From the NCBI GenBank assembly GCA_964530325.1, contig CAZHAX010000031.1:1-22533 (forward strand): a stretch of 22,533 bases of DNA, read 5' to 3'. The stretch comes from CAZHAX01 sp964530325 (lineage in GTDB: Bacteria > Chloroflexota > Anaerolineae > B4-G1). Each line of letters starts with the position of its first letter. Position 1 is the stretch's first letter. The notes below the pieces were generated by a model that searched no databases, was not told where the DNA came from, and was given only the letters and a program-made list of their open reading frames with translations. Position numbers and translations under genes: made by a program. Positions 1-7,801 of this stretch are shown here, one piece after another.

Positions 1-116
1 TTCCCTCCTTGGTCCGGGATCCGACTCCGCACATCATACCATGAGTGAGGTCTCTGCACTTGGCGACCTCCCTACGCATCCCCTCCGCTCTCGTAACACG
101 GCGCGTAGCAGGCTGC

Positions 117-144
117 TTGCATCAAGGCCTACATGAAGTACACT
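117..144 (+). promoter_or_regulatory. possible sigma70 promoter for the GH9 gene
   Basis: A TTGCAT hexamer at 117-122 and a TACACT hexamer at 139-144 are separated by 16 nt. The likely start of transcription is about 30 nt upstream of the GH9 start codon. The -35 is imperfect and the spacer one short, so this is only a candidate. Nothing gene-like is visible in bases 1-116. Confidence 0.35.
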
Positions 145-184
145 GTACAAGAGGAGCCGCATCGCTGATGAGGAGGAGAGTCTG

Positions 185-3100
185 ATGAGAGAGAGATGTG
201 CTCGACGCCGTGGCCGTCTTTTGTCGCTGGCGACAGTAATGCTGCTTACCGCTGCGACTGTCGTCAGAGCCGGCGGAGGCGACGGCCTCCTGGCCCCATT
301 CGAGGTACGGGGCGAGGCAGTCTACGTGCCGTTCCCCGTGCAGATCGTGCTCGACGGTGACCTGTGGGATTGGGATGGAGTCCCGATCGTCCGGGTTGCC
401 AGAGGGCCGATGGAGTCGGCAAGCCCTGCCGAGAACGGCCATTTCACATTCGCCGTGGCAGCCGACATGGACAACTTCTACATCACCATGAGCATGCCGG
501 ACCAGAACATCATCGCCGGTCAGCATGACGCCGAGTTCTGGAACGAGGACTCCTTCGAGTTCTACCTCAACGCCTCAGGCGACCTCGAGACCACCAGCTA
601 CGGCCCGGGCATCTTCCAGGCTAATGTCAATGCCACCGACATCGGCAATACCGATCCAGACGGGCTTACGATCACCGGCGTGAACGGCGCCAACCACACC
701 ATCCGTGGTTTCGTATTCGAGACTCAGGATGGCTGGGGCATCGAGGTGGCAGTGCCGCTGGAAGGCCTGCTGGAGCCGGAGCATGGCCTGGAGATCGGCT
801 TCCAGGCGCAGATCAACGGCGCCAGCGAGATGGATCGCAATGTGAAGCTCATATGGTCGAACGCCGATACGAGCGACAGCTCGTGGAGTGACCCCAGCGT
901 CTTCGGCCGGGCCCTCTTCTTCGGGGTGGGCCGGGAGGATATCCCCCTGCCGAGCACGACCGGTGCGGACGGGGCGGGCGAGGCGGCGCCAGCCGAGAAC
1001 CTGCTGAAGAACGGCGACTTCGAGGCTGGCCAGGAAGAATGGTGGACCGCGGGCTCGGTCGACGTGGACGCGAGTGGAGGGGAGCTGTGCGTCACGATCA
1101 CGGACGGCGGGGCGAACCCGTGGGACGTGATCCTGGGTCAGAACGAGGTACCTGTGGTAAGGGGACAGTCCTATACGGTCTCGTTCGATGCCTGGGCGTC
1201 GGAAGATGTCACCATCATAGCGAAACTGCAGATGCAGGCTGAGCCGTGGGACACCTACTTCTCGCGGGAAGTTGATCTTACTGGACAGATGCAGTCCTTC
1301 AACTACAGCCTTGTCTCGCCTGTCACAGACGACGCAGCCTCGTTCCAGTTCCAGATCGGCGGTCAGGGCACGCCTACCATCTGCTTCGACAACGTCGCCT
1401 TCGAGACAGCCGGCCCGGCGCCCGAGGCAGAGGAGGAACAGGAGGAGTCGCCGATCATTGCGCCTTCTCCCTCCGAGCCCGCGACGTCGGTGCACGTCAA
1501 CCAGACCGGCTATCTCCCGGCCGCGCCGAAGCGGGCCAGCGCGGCGGACGCTTCGCCATCGCCCCTGGAGTGGCACCTGGTGGACGGCAGCGGCCAGGTT
1601 GTGCTGTCAGGCTCGACCACTGTCTACGGAAGCGACGATGCGTCCGGCGATCACGTCCACATCGCCGATTTCTCGGCCTGGACGACGGAGGGAACGGGCT
1701 ACACTCTCCAGGTGGGTGATGCGGAAAGCCACCCGTTCGAAATCAGCGGGGAAGTCTACGACCAGCTCAAGTACGACGCGCTGGCCTACTTCTACCACAA
1801 CCGGAGCGGGATCGACATCGAGATGCCGTACGCCGGCAGCGAACAATGGGCCCGCCCGGCAGGGCACATCGGAGTGGCGCCCAATCAGGGGGATACGGAC
1901 GTGACCTGCTTCGCCGGGGAGAGCAGCGGCGGCCAGCAGATGGCCGGCTGCGACTACTCGCTCGACGTGAGCGGCGGCTGGTACGACGCCGGCGACCACG
2001 GCAAGTACGTCGTCAATGGCGGCATCTCGGTGTGGACGCTGCTGAACCAGTATGAGCGGGCGCTGCACCTGGGGTCTTCCGTGGACGACTTCGCCGACGG
2101 CACGATGAGCATTCCGGAGAATGGCAACGGCGTTCCCGACATCCTGGACGAAGCGCGTTGGGAACTGGAGTTCATGCTCAGCATGCAGATACCGCAGTCG
2201 ACGGGTGACCCGAAAGCCGGCATGGTCCATCACAAAGTGCACGACGCGGCGTGGACCGGGATCCCAATGGCTCCGGACCAGGACCCTCAGCCTCGCTACC
2301 TGTACCCGCCCACGACGGCGGCGACGCTGAACCTGGCCGCAACGGCGGCCCAGGGCGCCCGGATCTGGGAGTCGATCGACCCCGCCTTCTCGGCGCGGTG
2401 CCTCAGCGCTGCGGAACTGGCCTGGAGTGCGGCTCTGGCTAACCCGCAGGTCTATGCAATGGACTTCAACGGCGGGGGCAGCTACGGCGACGACGACGTC
2501 AGCGACGAGTTCTACTGGGCCGCGGTGGAGCTGTACATCACCACAGGCGAAGCCGAGTACCGAGACTACGCGCAGGCGTCGGATCACTACCTGAGCCTGG
2601 CGACTGACGGGGATTCGGCGCTCGGCTGGCCGACTACGGCCGCGGCAGGCACAATCTCGCTTGCTGTCGTCGCAGGCAGGCAGAGCGGCGACGAGATCGA
2701 GGAGGCACGAGCCAACATCGCGGGCCTGGCGGATACGTACGTAGAGATACTCAACGGTGAAGGCTACCTGGTTCCGTATGCACCCGAGGCCGGTTACTAC
2801 TGGGGGTCGAACTCGAGTGTGCTCAACAACCTGATCATCATAGCCCTGGCCTACGACTTCACAAGGGACCAGGCCTATCTCGGCGCCGTGAGCGAGGGGA
2901 TGGACTACATCTTGGGCCGCAACGGGATGGACCAATCCTATGTCACCGGGTACGGCGAGCGACCAGTGCAGAACCCGCACCACCGTTTCTGGGCCTATCA
3001 AATGAATCCCAGCTACCCGCCGCCTCCGCCGGGGGCCGTATCAGGAGGGCCGAACGCCTTTCTGCAGGACCCGACTGCCCAATCGCTTCTTGTGGGGTGT

Positions 3101-3367
3101 GCCTGGCAGAAGTGCTTCGTAGACAGCATCGAATCCTGGTCGACGAATGAGATTACGATCAACTGGAACGCGCCTCTGGCCTGGGTGGCGGCCTTCCTGG
3201 ACGAGATGGCTACACAGCCTGAGGGTGGGGACGGAGCAGCGGCCGCCGATGACGGAGAGGCTGGCATCAGCCCGCTGGGGTGGGGAGCGATCATCGTGGC
3301 CGCCGGGGCCGCAGGCGCCGGTGGTCTGGCCCTGCGGAGGCGGTCGAAGCGCAAGAAGGTAGTCTAG
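185..3367 (+). CDS. Secreted, membrane-anchored GH9 cellulase with CBM9-like and CBM4/9-type modules
   Basis: A 1060-residue glycoside hydrolase family 9 endoglucanase/cellodextrinase. Residues 1-30 are an Arg-rich, then hydrophobic signal peptide. Residues about 40-250 resemble a CBM9-like (DOMON-type) domain. Residues about 270-408 (starting NLLKNGDFEAG and ending FDNVAFE) form a CBM4/9-type beta-sandwich. An acidic Glu/Pro/Ser linker follows, then a CelD_N Ig-like domain (about 435-520, SVHVNQTGYLP) and the GH9 (alpha/alpha)6 barrel (about 525-1010). The catalytic Asp pair lies in GWYDAGDHGKY (D601, D604) and the general acid is E989 in STNEITINW; the NPHHRFW motif is also present. A C-terminal hydrophobic helix (about 1032-1052) followed by RRRSKRKK predicts a cell-surface anchor with a cytoplasmic tail. 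The ATG is preceded by an AGGAGGAGAG ribosome site. GH9 hydrolyses beta-1,4-glucan by inversion (family knowledge). The exact substrate is not readable from sequence. Confidence 0.95.
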   Translation: MRERCARRRGRLLSLATVMLLTAATVVRAGGGDGLLAPFEVRGEAVYVPFPVQIVLDGDLWDWDGVPIVRVARGPMESASPAENGHFTFAVAADMDNFYITMSMPDQNIIAGQHDAEFWNEDSFEFYLNASGDLETTSYGPGIFQANVNATDIGNTDPDGLTITGVNGANHTIRGFVFETQDGWGIEVAVPLEGLLEPEHGLEIGFQAQINGASEMDRNVKLIWSNADTSDSSWSDPSVFGRALFFGVGREDIPLPSTTGADGAGEAAPAENLLKNGDFEAGQEEWWTAGSVDVDASGGELCVTITDGGANPWDVILGQNEVPVVRGQSYTVSFDAWASEDVTIIAKLQMQAEPWDTYFSREVDLTGQMQSFNYSLVSPVTDDAASFQFQIGGQGTPTICFDNVAFETAGPAPEAEEEQEESPIIAPSPSEPATSVHVNQTGYLPAAPKRASAADASPSPLEWHLVDGSGQVVLSGSTTVYGSDDASGDHVHIADFSAWTTEGTGYTLQVGDAESHPFEISGEVYDQLKYDALAYFYHNRSGIDIEMPYAGSEQWARPAGHIGVAPNQGDTDVTCFAGESSGGQQMAGCDYSLDVSGGWYDAGDHGKYVVNGGISVWTLLNQYERALHLGSSVDDFADGTMSIPENGNGVPDILDEARWELEFMLSMQIPQSTGDPKAGMVHHKVHDAAWTGIPMAPDQDPQPRYLYPPTTAATLNLAATAAQGARIWESIDPAFSARCLSAAELAWSAALANPQVYAMDFNGGGSYGDDDVSDEFYWAAVELYITTGEAEYRDYAQASDHYLSLATDGDSALGWPTTAAAGTISLAVVAGRQSGDEIEEARANIAGLADTYVEILNGEGYLVPYAPEAGYYWGSNSSVLNNLIIIALAYDFTRDQAYLGAVSEGMDYILGRNGMDQSYVTGYGERPVQNPHHRFWAYQMNPSYPPPPPGAVSGGPNAFLQDPTAQSLLVGCAWQKCFVDSIESWSTNEITINWNAPLAWVAAFLDEMATQPEGGDGAAAADDGEAGISPLGWGAIIVAAGAAGAGGLALRRRSKRKKVV

Positions 3368-3422
3368 GGCTCCCGCTCGCTGTGATGCGGAAAGGTTCAG
3401 ACTGGCTCGCCGCGGGAACAAA

Positions 3423-3451
3423 CGGGGCAGCGCCGGTCGGGCGCTGCCCCG
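3423..3451. terminator. Bidirectional hairpin between convergent genes
   Basis: A perfect 12-bp GC-rich stem (CGGGGCAGCGCC paired with GGCGCTGCCCCG, counted with its first closing bases) encloses a 5-nt loop between the GH9 stop and the stop of the minus-strand gene. On the minus strand it is followed by TTTGTT, a short U-rich tail, so it suits the TPR-glutaredoxin gene best. It may also stop GH9 transcription. Confidence 0.65.
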
Positions 3452-3467
3452 TATCGTCTCTATCGTC

Positions 3468-4148
3468 CTACGAGGAGCCGTAGAGTCTGGCGACGGTGGA
3501 GGCGCTGGGTTGGATCATCAGAGCGCCGCTGACGTCAACCACCGGCAGGCCGTATGAGCTGGTGTCCAGCCCTGCTTGGCGCATTCTGGGGTGCAGTTCC
3601 TGCTGGACAGCATTCAGATCCACTGATTTGGATGTGTAGGGTATGCCGCGAGATTCAAGATCGTCCATCAACCCGCGGCATATGGCGCAGTCCTGGCGCC
3701 CGTACACGATGACGTAGGGCGTCTCGTAGAGCGGCCCCACGTTGGGCACTTCCTGGCCGACGCCGGCCGCCAGGATGAAGATGGCCAGGATGCAGGCGGC
3801 GACCACCATCACCGCGCCGATGGTGATCAGCATGCGGCTCTGCCGATCCTGGGTGCCGCCGTCGGCCGCCGCGGCTGCAGGCGGTGCAGCAGCGGCCGCC
3901 CGGGGGCCGGCGGGTTGGCCCGGCAAGGCTTCGAGTCCGCGCCTGGCCAACTCGTTGTCCGGATTGATCTCCAGCACACGGAGCAGGCAGCGGCGCCGCT
4001 CTTCGTCCGTCTCCACAGCACCGCTCAACCACAGCCAGGCGGTCTCGTTCTGGCCGTCGCGCCGCAGGGCCCGCGCCAGAAGCGCACGGGCTGCCGGCTT
4101 GTGCCCCGCCTTCAGGGCGGCGATTCCCTGTTGCAGCAGGTCGTCCAC
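3468..4148 (-). CDS. TPR - transmembrane - glutaredoxin-like fusion protein
   Basis: About 226 residues from a GTG start. Residues 1-75 form TPR-like helices (LLQQGIAALKAG, then AWLWLSGAVE and LEINPDNELARRGLEAL). An Ala/Pro-rich linker (80-100) leads to one membrane helix (106-130). Residues about 144-226 look like a glutaredoxin/thioredoxin fold with a CAIC redox motif (C154, C157) and a cis-Pro-type GLPVVDV segment. Basic residues before the helix suggest TPR inside and the redox domain outside. The open frame extends to 4211, but that N-terminus is Pro-rich and unlike TPR sequence; the GTG at 4148 has AAAGGG about 12 nt upstream. A TTG at 4160 is an alternative. Likely a membrane-bound thiol-disulfide protein; partner unknown. 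Confidence 0.75.
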   Translation of the reverse strand: MDDLLQQGIAALKAGHKPAARALLARALRRDGQNETAWLWLSGAVETDEERRRCLLRVLEINPDNELARRGLEALPGQPAGPRAAAAAPPAAAAADGGTQDRQSRMLITIGAVMVVAACILAIFILAAGVGQEVPNVGPLYETPYVIVYGRQDCAICRGLMDDLESRGIPYTSKSVDLNAVQQELHPRMRQAGLDTSSYGLPVVDVSGALMIQPSASTVARLYGSS

Positions 4149-4347
4149 AGTGGTTAGCAACCCTTTGGGCTGAAGCAGCCCTGCCCTGGTTGGTGGCCAC
4201 TGGGGCAGCACGGCCTGGCTGCGGCAGCACTCGCCGCGCTTGCTCAGCCCAGGGGCAGTTTACCATCGCGGCCGGGAGGCGCAAGTGGCAGGAAGGGCGG
4301 AGGGCGCACAATCGGGAAGGGGCAAGAGTCTGCGGCCGGGGCCCGCC

Positions 4348-4878
4348 TCAGGCTGCCCGCCGCAGCTGGGGCGGCAGGTCGATGCCGAAGCTCTCCGCCA
4401 GGAGCTCCATGTCTTGTAGGTCCTTCTCCACAGGCTGGTAGCCGTGGGCGTGACAGAGCACCTGGGTCGCGGCCGATAGGCAGCGCACGTCCTTGTCCTC
4501 CACAAGGCCAGAGCCGCCGAATCCCTCAGCTGGATAGGTCCAATCCTGCCCGTTCTCCATCCTGTAGACGCCGCTGCCATCAGCGTCGAAGGAGACCGCA
4601 TGGACGTCGACCTCAAGCCCCAGCCCATTGGAGAGGACGAAAGAGTGGGGCGGCGAGCCCTCTTTGACGGCGAAGCCCCGGCCGGCCAGGATCTCCTGCA
4701 GGCGCGGCACGTCCGAGACAGCGACGACGACGTCGACGTCCTTGTGGCGGCGGGTCTGCCTGCGCAGCAGGGCATCGACGCCCCATCCACCGTCGAGCCA
4801 CACCTCGACGGAGGCCTGCTCAAAGAGGTCGAGCAGCGCGACCAGGTCGGAGGATGACATCTCGGGTTCTGCTGTCAT
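4348..4878 (-). CDS. Nucleotidyltransferase of the lincosamide / aminoglycoside-2''-adenylyltransferase type
   Basis: A 176-residue protein with the minimal nucleotidyltransferase fold. It has LDGGWGVDALL (29-38), then QTRRHKDVDVVV with the metal-binding Asp pair D48/D50, and a third acidic position in LEVDVHAV (D91). The GGWGVDAL...QTR.H.D.D pattern is the one seen in LnuA-like and aminoglycoside-2''-adenylyltransferase-like enzymes, which transfer AMP to antibiotic hydroxyls. Environmental members often have no proven resistance role, so the substrate is open. An alternative start is the ATG at 4860. It lies between the kinase and TPR-glutaredoxin genes on the same strand with a 65-bp gap upstream, so co-transcription is possible. 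Confidence 0.8.
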   Translation of the reverse strand: MTAEPEMSSSDLVALLDLFEQASVEVWLDGGWGVDALLRRQTRRHKDVDVVVAVSDVPRLQEILAGRGFAVKEGSPPHSFVLSNGLGLEVDVHAVSFDADGSGVYRMENGQDWTYPAEGFGGSGLVEDKDVRCLSAATQVLCHAHGYQPVEKDLQDMELLAESFGIDLPPQLRRAA

Positions 4879-4943
4879 TGGACGATCATCGAGGGCTGGT
4901 AATAGGCGGAGCCGGGGCTGCCTGACCGCGGTGCCTGGCGCAC

Positions 4944-5597
4944 CTAGGACTCATCGCGGAAGCTCACGATCAGGTCGAATGATTCTGTGGGCCGGACGAT
5001 AGTGAAGTAGTAGTCCTCGACCGGGTCCCATCTCCTGTGCCAGCGCGCGAGGAAGCCGCTCTCCTCGCGGGCCTCGAGCCGGAGATGCCGCTCGCCCTCA
5101 GGCGCTTCGACCAGCACCGCCAGGTCCACCAGATCGGCTAGTTCCGGGCGGGCTGAGTAGGCTCCGTCGACGATGATGATGTCCGCCGGCTGCCGCTCGA
5201 CGCAATCCGCGCTGATACCATAGGTGCCGTCCGGCCGTAGACCCGCCTCGAAGTCGAACGGATGCCACCTGGCGGGCTTTCCGGCGATGAGCGGCTCGAG
5301 CGCCTCGGTACGCAGCCGGTCGATATCGATCACCTGCCTGTATCTTTCCTCGATAGGAAGACCATCCCATTCGCCGTCCGGAATCGCGGCGGCGAAGAAG
5401 TCGTCAGAAGGGATCAGAGCCGCACGGACGCTCTTCTCGACGAGCGCCGCCAGCGTCGACTTGCCCGAGGCGCTGCGTCCATCCAGAGCGACGACGATCG
5501 GAGAACCCTGCTCCTCCTGGAGACGGCGTATCGCAGCCAGAAGTCTGGAGCTGGTACGAGCCAGGCCCTCATTCTCGTCCGCTGTCCTGCGCTTCAT
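4944..5597 (-). CDS. Uridine-kinase-like P-loop kinase
   Basis: A 217-residue P-loop kinase from the ATG at 5597. The Walker A motif is GRSASGKST (40-48), followed by a DDFF motif as in uridine kinase/phosphoribulokinase-type enzymes, a basic-aromatic ARWHPFDFEAG segment, a Walker-B-like strand ADIIIVDGAYS, and an Arg-rich lid (RHLRLEAREESG and RWHRRWDPVEDYYF). This architecture phosphorylates small hydroxyl substrates such as nucleosides. The substrate cannot be assigned. The frame is open far upstream (to 6098), but that part overlaps the membrane-protein gene in another frame and reads as low-complexity Arg/Ala. An ATG at 5648 is the only other sensible start. Neither start has a strong ribosome site. 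It follows the membrane-protein gene by 68 bp. Confidence 0.82.
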   Translation of the reverse strand: MKRRTADENEGLARTSSRLLAAIRRLQEEQGSPIVVALDGRSASGKSTLAALVEKSVRAALIPSDDFFAAAIPDGEWDGLPIEERYRQVIDIDRLRTEALEPLIAGKPARWHPFDFEAGLRPDGTYGISADCVERQPADIIIVDGAYSARPELADLVDLAVLVEAPEGERHLRLEAREESGFLARWHRRWDPVEDYYFTIVRPTESFDLIVSFRDES

Positions 5598-5665
5598 CTC
5601 TGGTGACGGGGGAACCCTGTCGTGCGACCGGCGTGGCGGCGGGGCCATTGCCTGTGCAGCCCGGG

Positions 5666-6043
5666 CTATTTGCGGCCCAGCAGGAGGCACAGCGCTGCGG
5701 CGCTGGCAAGCACTGTCAGATGGGGCGTAAGGTGATGCAGCGTCTTGACGATTGGCGGCATTGGCCTGTCGATGCTGACCAGACCGCCGGTGATGCCGGT
5801 GCCCAGGAAGAGCAGACCGGCGACCACCACGACGGCCGTCTCGACCGCGCTCAAGGCAGCCACCTGGCTGGCGCGGTAGACGGTGACGACTACGAATACG
5901 CCCGCCGCGAGCGCGATAAGCTTGTGACCGTTCAGCCTTCCCCCGCCTAGGGGCCTGGGCGAGCGGCTGAGCCAGAAGCCGGTCACGTAGATGACCACAA
6001 AGAACAGCGCGGTGACAATGGCAGCAGCTCCCACGTTCTCCAT
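5666..6043 (-). CDS. Small integral membrane protein, four predicted helices
   Basis: A 125-residue hydrophobic protein with helices at about 6-26, 41-57, 67-89 and 107-122. Histidines sit at membrane borders: H40 before helix 2, and H103, H104 and H108 around the start of helix 4. That layout could bind haem, as in b561-like small membrane cytochromes, but this is speculation. The ATG at 6043 is chosen over the frame's first ATG (6064) because AAGGAG lies 7 nt before it. The gene has its own promoter (6149-6177) and probably leads a short operon with the kinase gene downstream. Function not recognised. Confidence 0.75.
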   Translation of the reverse strand: MENVGAAAIVTALFFVVIYVTGFWLSRSPRPLGGGRLNGHKLIALAAGVFVVVTVYRASQVAALSAVETAVVVVAGLLFLGTGITGGLVSIDRPMPPIVKTLHHLTPHLTVLASAAALCLLLGRK

Positions 6044-6148
6044 TCCACGGCTCCTTCCCGACAACCTGCAGGACTGCGGGCCTGTCTCTCCGGGTCACAA
6101 CGATGCTCTCTTAGTAGGAGGGCATCATATCTTCAGATCGCGCTGAAC

Positions 6149-6177
6149 AGTGTAGCGTACACAGAGGGCAGGGTCAA
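6149..6177 (-). promoter_or_regulatory. sigma70 promoter of the membrane protein / kinase unit
   Basis: Read on the minus strand, TTGACC (6177-6172), a 17-nt spacer, and TACACT (6154-6149). The predicted transcript starts near 6142, giving a leader of about 100 nt before the ATG at 6043. It separates this unit from the NAD operon ending at 6269. Confidence 0.65.
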
Positions 6178-6233
6178 CTGCATTGATACGGGAGTGCGGC
6201 CGCCAGGTTGCAGCCGAACTGACATGTGACCCT

Positions 6234-6252
6234 AAAGGCCCAGCAGACCTTT
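6234..6252 (-). terminator. weak hairpin after NAD synthase gene
   Basis: AAAGGTC / GGCCTTT arms (one G-U pair) flank a 5-nt loop, 17 nt past the NAD synthase stop on the minus strand. There is no U-tract, so termination activity is uncertain. Confidence 0.25.
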
Positions 6253-6268
6253 GGCGTCTTCCCATATG

Positions 6269-7801
6269 CTACCGCCGCGTGATCGGGATCAGACGGCCGG
6301 CGCCGAAGGCTTTCTCGCTCACCTTCAGGATGACGCCCATGTGCCAGCGCTTGTGCTCGGAGCGGCGCAGCGCGGCGTTGGCCCGGTTCGTCTGGACGAG
6401 GCGCTCCATTATGGGCCCAACCTCGTCGTAGTCGAAGGGGTCGACCTGGTCGGCCTTCAGCTCGGCGGACGGCGGTCGCTCCATTGTGAACTGCGGGATC
6501 AAGCCGCGCTGGCTGTGTATCCAATCAGCCAGCGCGCAGACCTGCGGCTTGGTCAGATCGGCGATCGGGCACAGCGTGCCGCTCAGATCGCCGTACATCG
6601 TGCCGTAGCCCAGAGCCAGCTCCGTCTTGTTGCTCGTGTTGAGCAGTATTCCGCCGTACCTATTGACAAAGGCCATCAGGATCATCGTTCTGATCCTGGC
6701 CTGGACGTTCTCCGCGGCGGTACCCTCGCCAAGCAGCTCTCCGAGCATTTCCTCGGCGGCGACGTGGAGAGGCTCCAATTGGGCGATCTCGAAGCCGACC
6801 CCCAGCGTCCGGGCAAGCTCCTGAGCGGAGGTCGTGGATCGGGGGTCGGTGTAGCGGGAGGGGATGGCGATTGCAGTGACGTACTCCGGCCCCAGCGCCT
6901 CCGCCGCTATCGTGGCCACGACCGCCGAGTCGATCCCGCCGGACAGCCCCAGGAAGACCCGCTCCACCTCGTTCTTGCGGACGAAGTCGCGCACGCCCAG
7001 GACGAGCGCCCGATAGACCTCCTCCTCCGGATTCTCGTCCGGGAGTTCGATCGGGCTGTTCTCATCTGGATCAATGGTCTGGATGCACTCTTCGAACGAC
7101 GGCAGGCAGGCGATCAGGTCGCCTGCACCGTCGAGGGCGAAGGCTGCCCCGTCGAAGATCAGCTCGTCGTTTCCCCCGCAGAGGTTGACGTATACCAGGG
7201 GACATCCGTGGCGCCGCGCGTTGTTCAGGCGCTGGCGGAAGACGCCCCGGCGGTAGGGCGAGGCGGCGATACAGATCAGCAGTTCCGCACCGGCAGCGAG
7301 AAGCTCGGACGAGGGCTGGACTTCCTGCCCTTCATCCCATAGGTCCTGACCTACGAGGAAGCCGACCTGCCGGCCGGCGATTGTAATAGGGGGGAGCGTG
7401 GGCCCGGCCAGGAACCAGCGCGGCTCGAAGAAGACGTCGTAGGCTGGGAGCAGGCGCTTCGCGGCGACGAGCTGTACCGCGCCGCTGTGCAGAAGGACGG
7501 CGCCGTTGTACAGCCCTGGGTGACGTGGTGGCTGACGATCGGCGCGGATGAGCGTGCCGACCACGGTCGGCGGCCCGTCAGCCACCCTGTGGGCGAGATC
7601 GGCCGTGGCATCCTCAACCGCCGAGACGAAGCTGGAATCGAAGAGGATGTCTCGCGGCGGGTTTCCGGGGACGGCCATCTCCGGCAGGACGACCAGCTCC
7701 GCTGCCCCTCTGCGGGCGGTCTCCACAGCTGCCTGGCAGCGGGCGACGTTGCCCTCCAGGTCGCCCACACAGGTGTTGATCTGGGCCAGGGCCACCCTCA
7801 T
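6269..7801 (-). CDS. nadE: Glutamine-dependent NAD+ synthase
   Basis: A 510-residue two-domain enzyme that amidates nicotinic acid adenine dinucleotide to NAD+ using ATP and ammonia from glutamine. The N-terminal nitrilase-type glutaminase domain (1-250) carries the Glu-Lys-Cys triad: E41 in VVLPEMAVPGNPPRD, K115 in LVAAKRLLPAYD, and C177 in ELLICIAASPY. The C-terminal synthetase domain (about 255-510) has the PP-loop SGGIDS (287-292) and the ILLNTSNKTELALGYGTMYGD-type active-site region. The start is the ATG at 7801, whose residues MRVALAQI begin the glutaminase fold. The longer open frame overlaps the upstream gene and is not needed. The ATG overlaps the stop of the upstream gene in an ATGA, implying translational coupling. 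It is the last gene of the NMNAT-vWA-PK-like-nadE operon. Confidence 0.95.
   Translation of the reverse strand: MRVALAQINTCVGDLEGNVARCQAAVETARRGAAELVVLPEMAVPGNPPRDILFDSSFVSAVEDATADLAHRVADGPPTVVGTLIRADRQPPRHPGLYNGAVLLHSGAVQLVAAKRLLPAYDVFFEPRWFLAGPTLPPITIAGRQVGFLVGQDLWDEGQEVQPSSELLAAGAELLICIAASPYRRGVFRQRLNNARRHGCPLVYVNLCGGNDELIFDGAAFALDGAGDLIACLPSFEECIQTIDPDENSPIELPDENPEEEVYRALVLGVRDFVRKNEVERVFLGLSGGIDSAVVATIAAEALGPEYVTAIAIPSRYTDPRSTTSAQELARTLGVGFEIAQLEPLHVAAEEMLGELLGEGTAAENVQARIRTMILMAFVNRYGGILLNTSNKTELALGYGTMYGDLSGTLCPIADLTKPQVCALADWIHSQRGLIPQFTMERPPSAELKADQVDPFDYDEVGPIMERLVQTNRANAALRRSEHKRWHMGVILKVSEKAFGAGRLIPITRR

Noticed and set aside
1607..3001. 464-residue open frame on the minus strand
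   Set aside because: Antisense to the GH9 catalytic domain, Arg/Val/His-rich without motifs; a GC-bias shadow.
5598..6098. N-terminal extension of the kinase frame
   Set aside because: Overlaps the membrane-protein gene in another frame, is Arg/Ala-rich, and carries no kinase motif; the P-loop fits a start at 5597 or 5648.
6251..7342. 363-residue open frame on the plus strand
   Set aside because: Antisense to the NAD synthase gene, whose catalytic motifs are intact; no domain pattern in the shadow frame.
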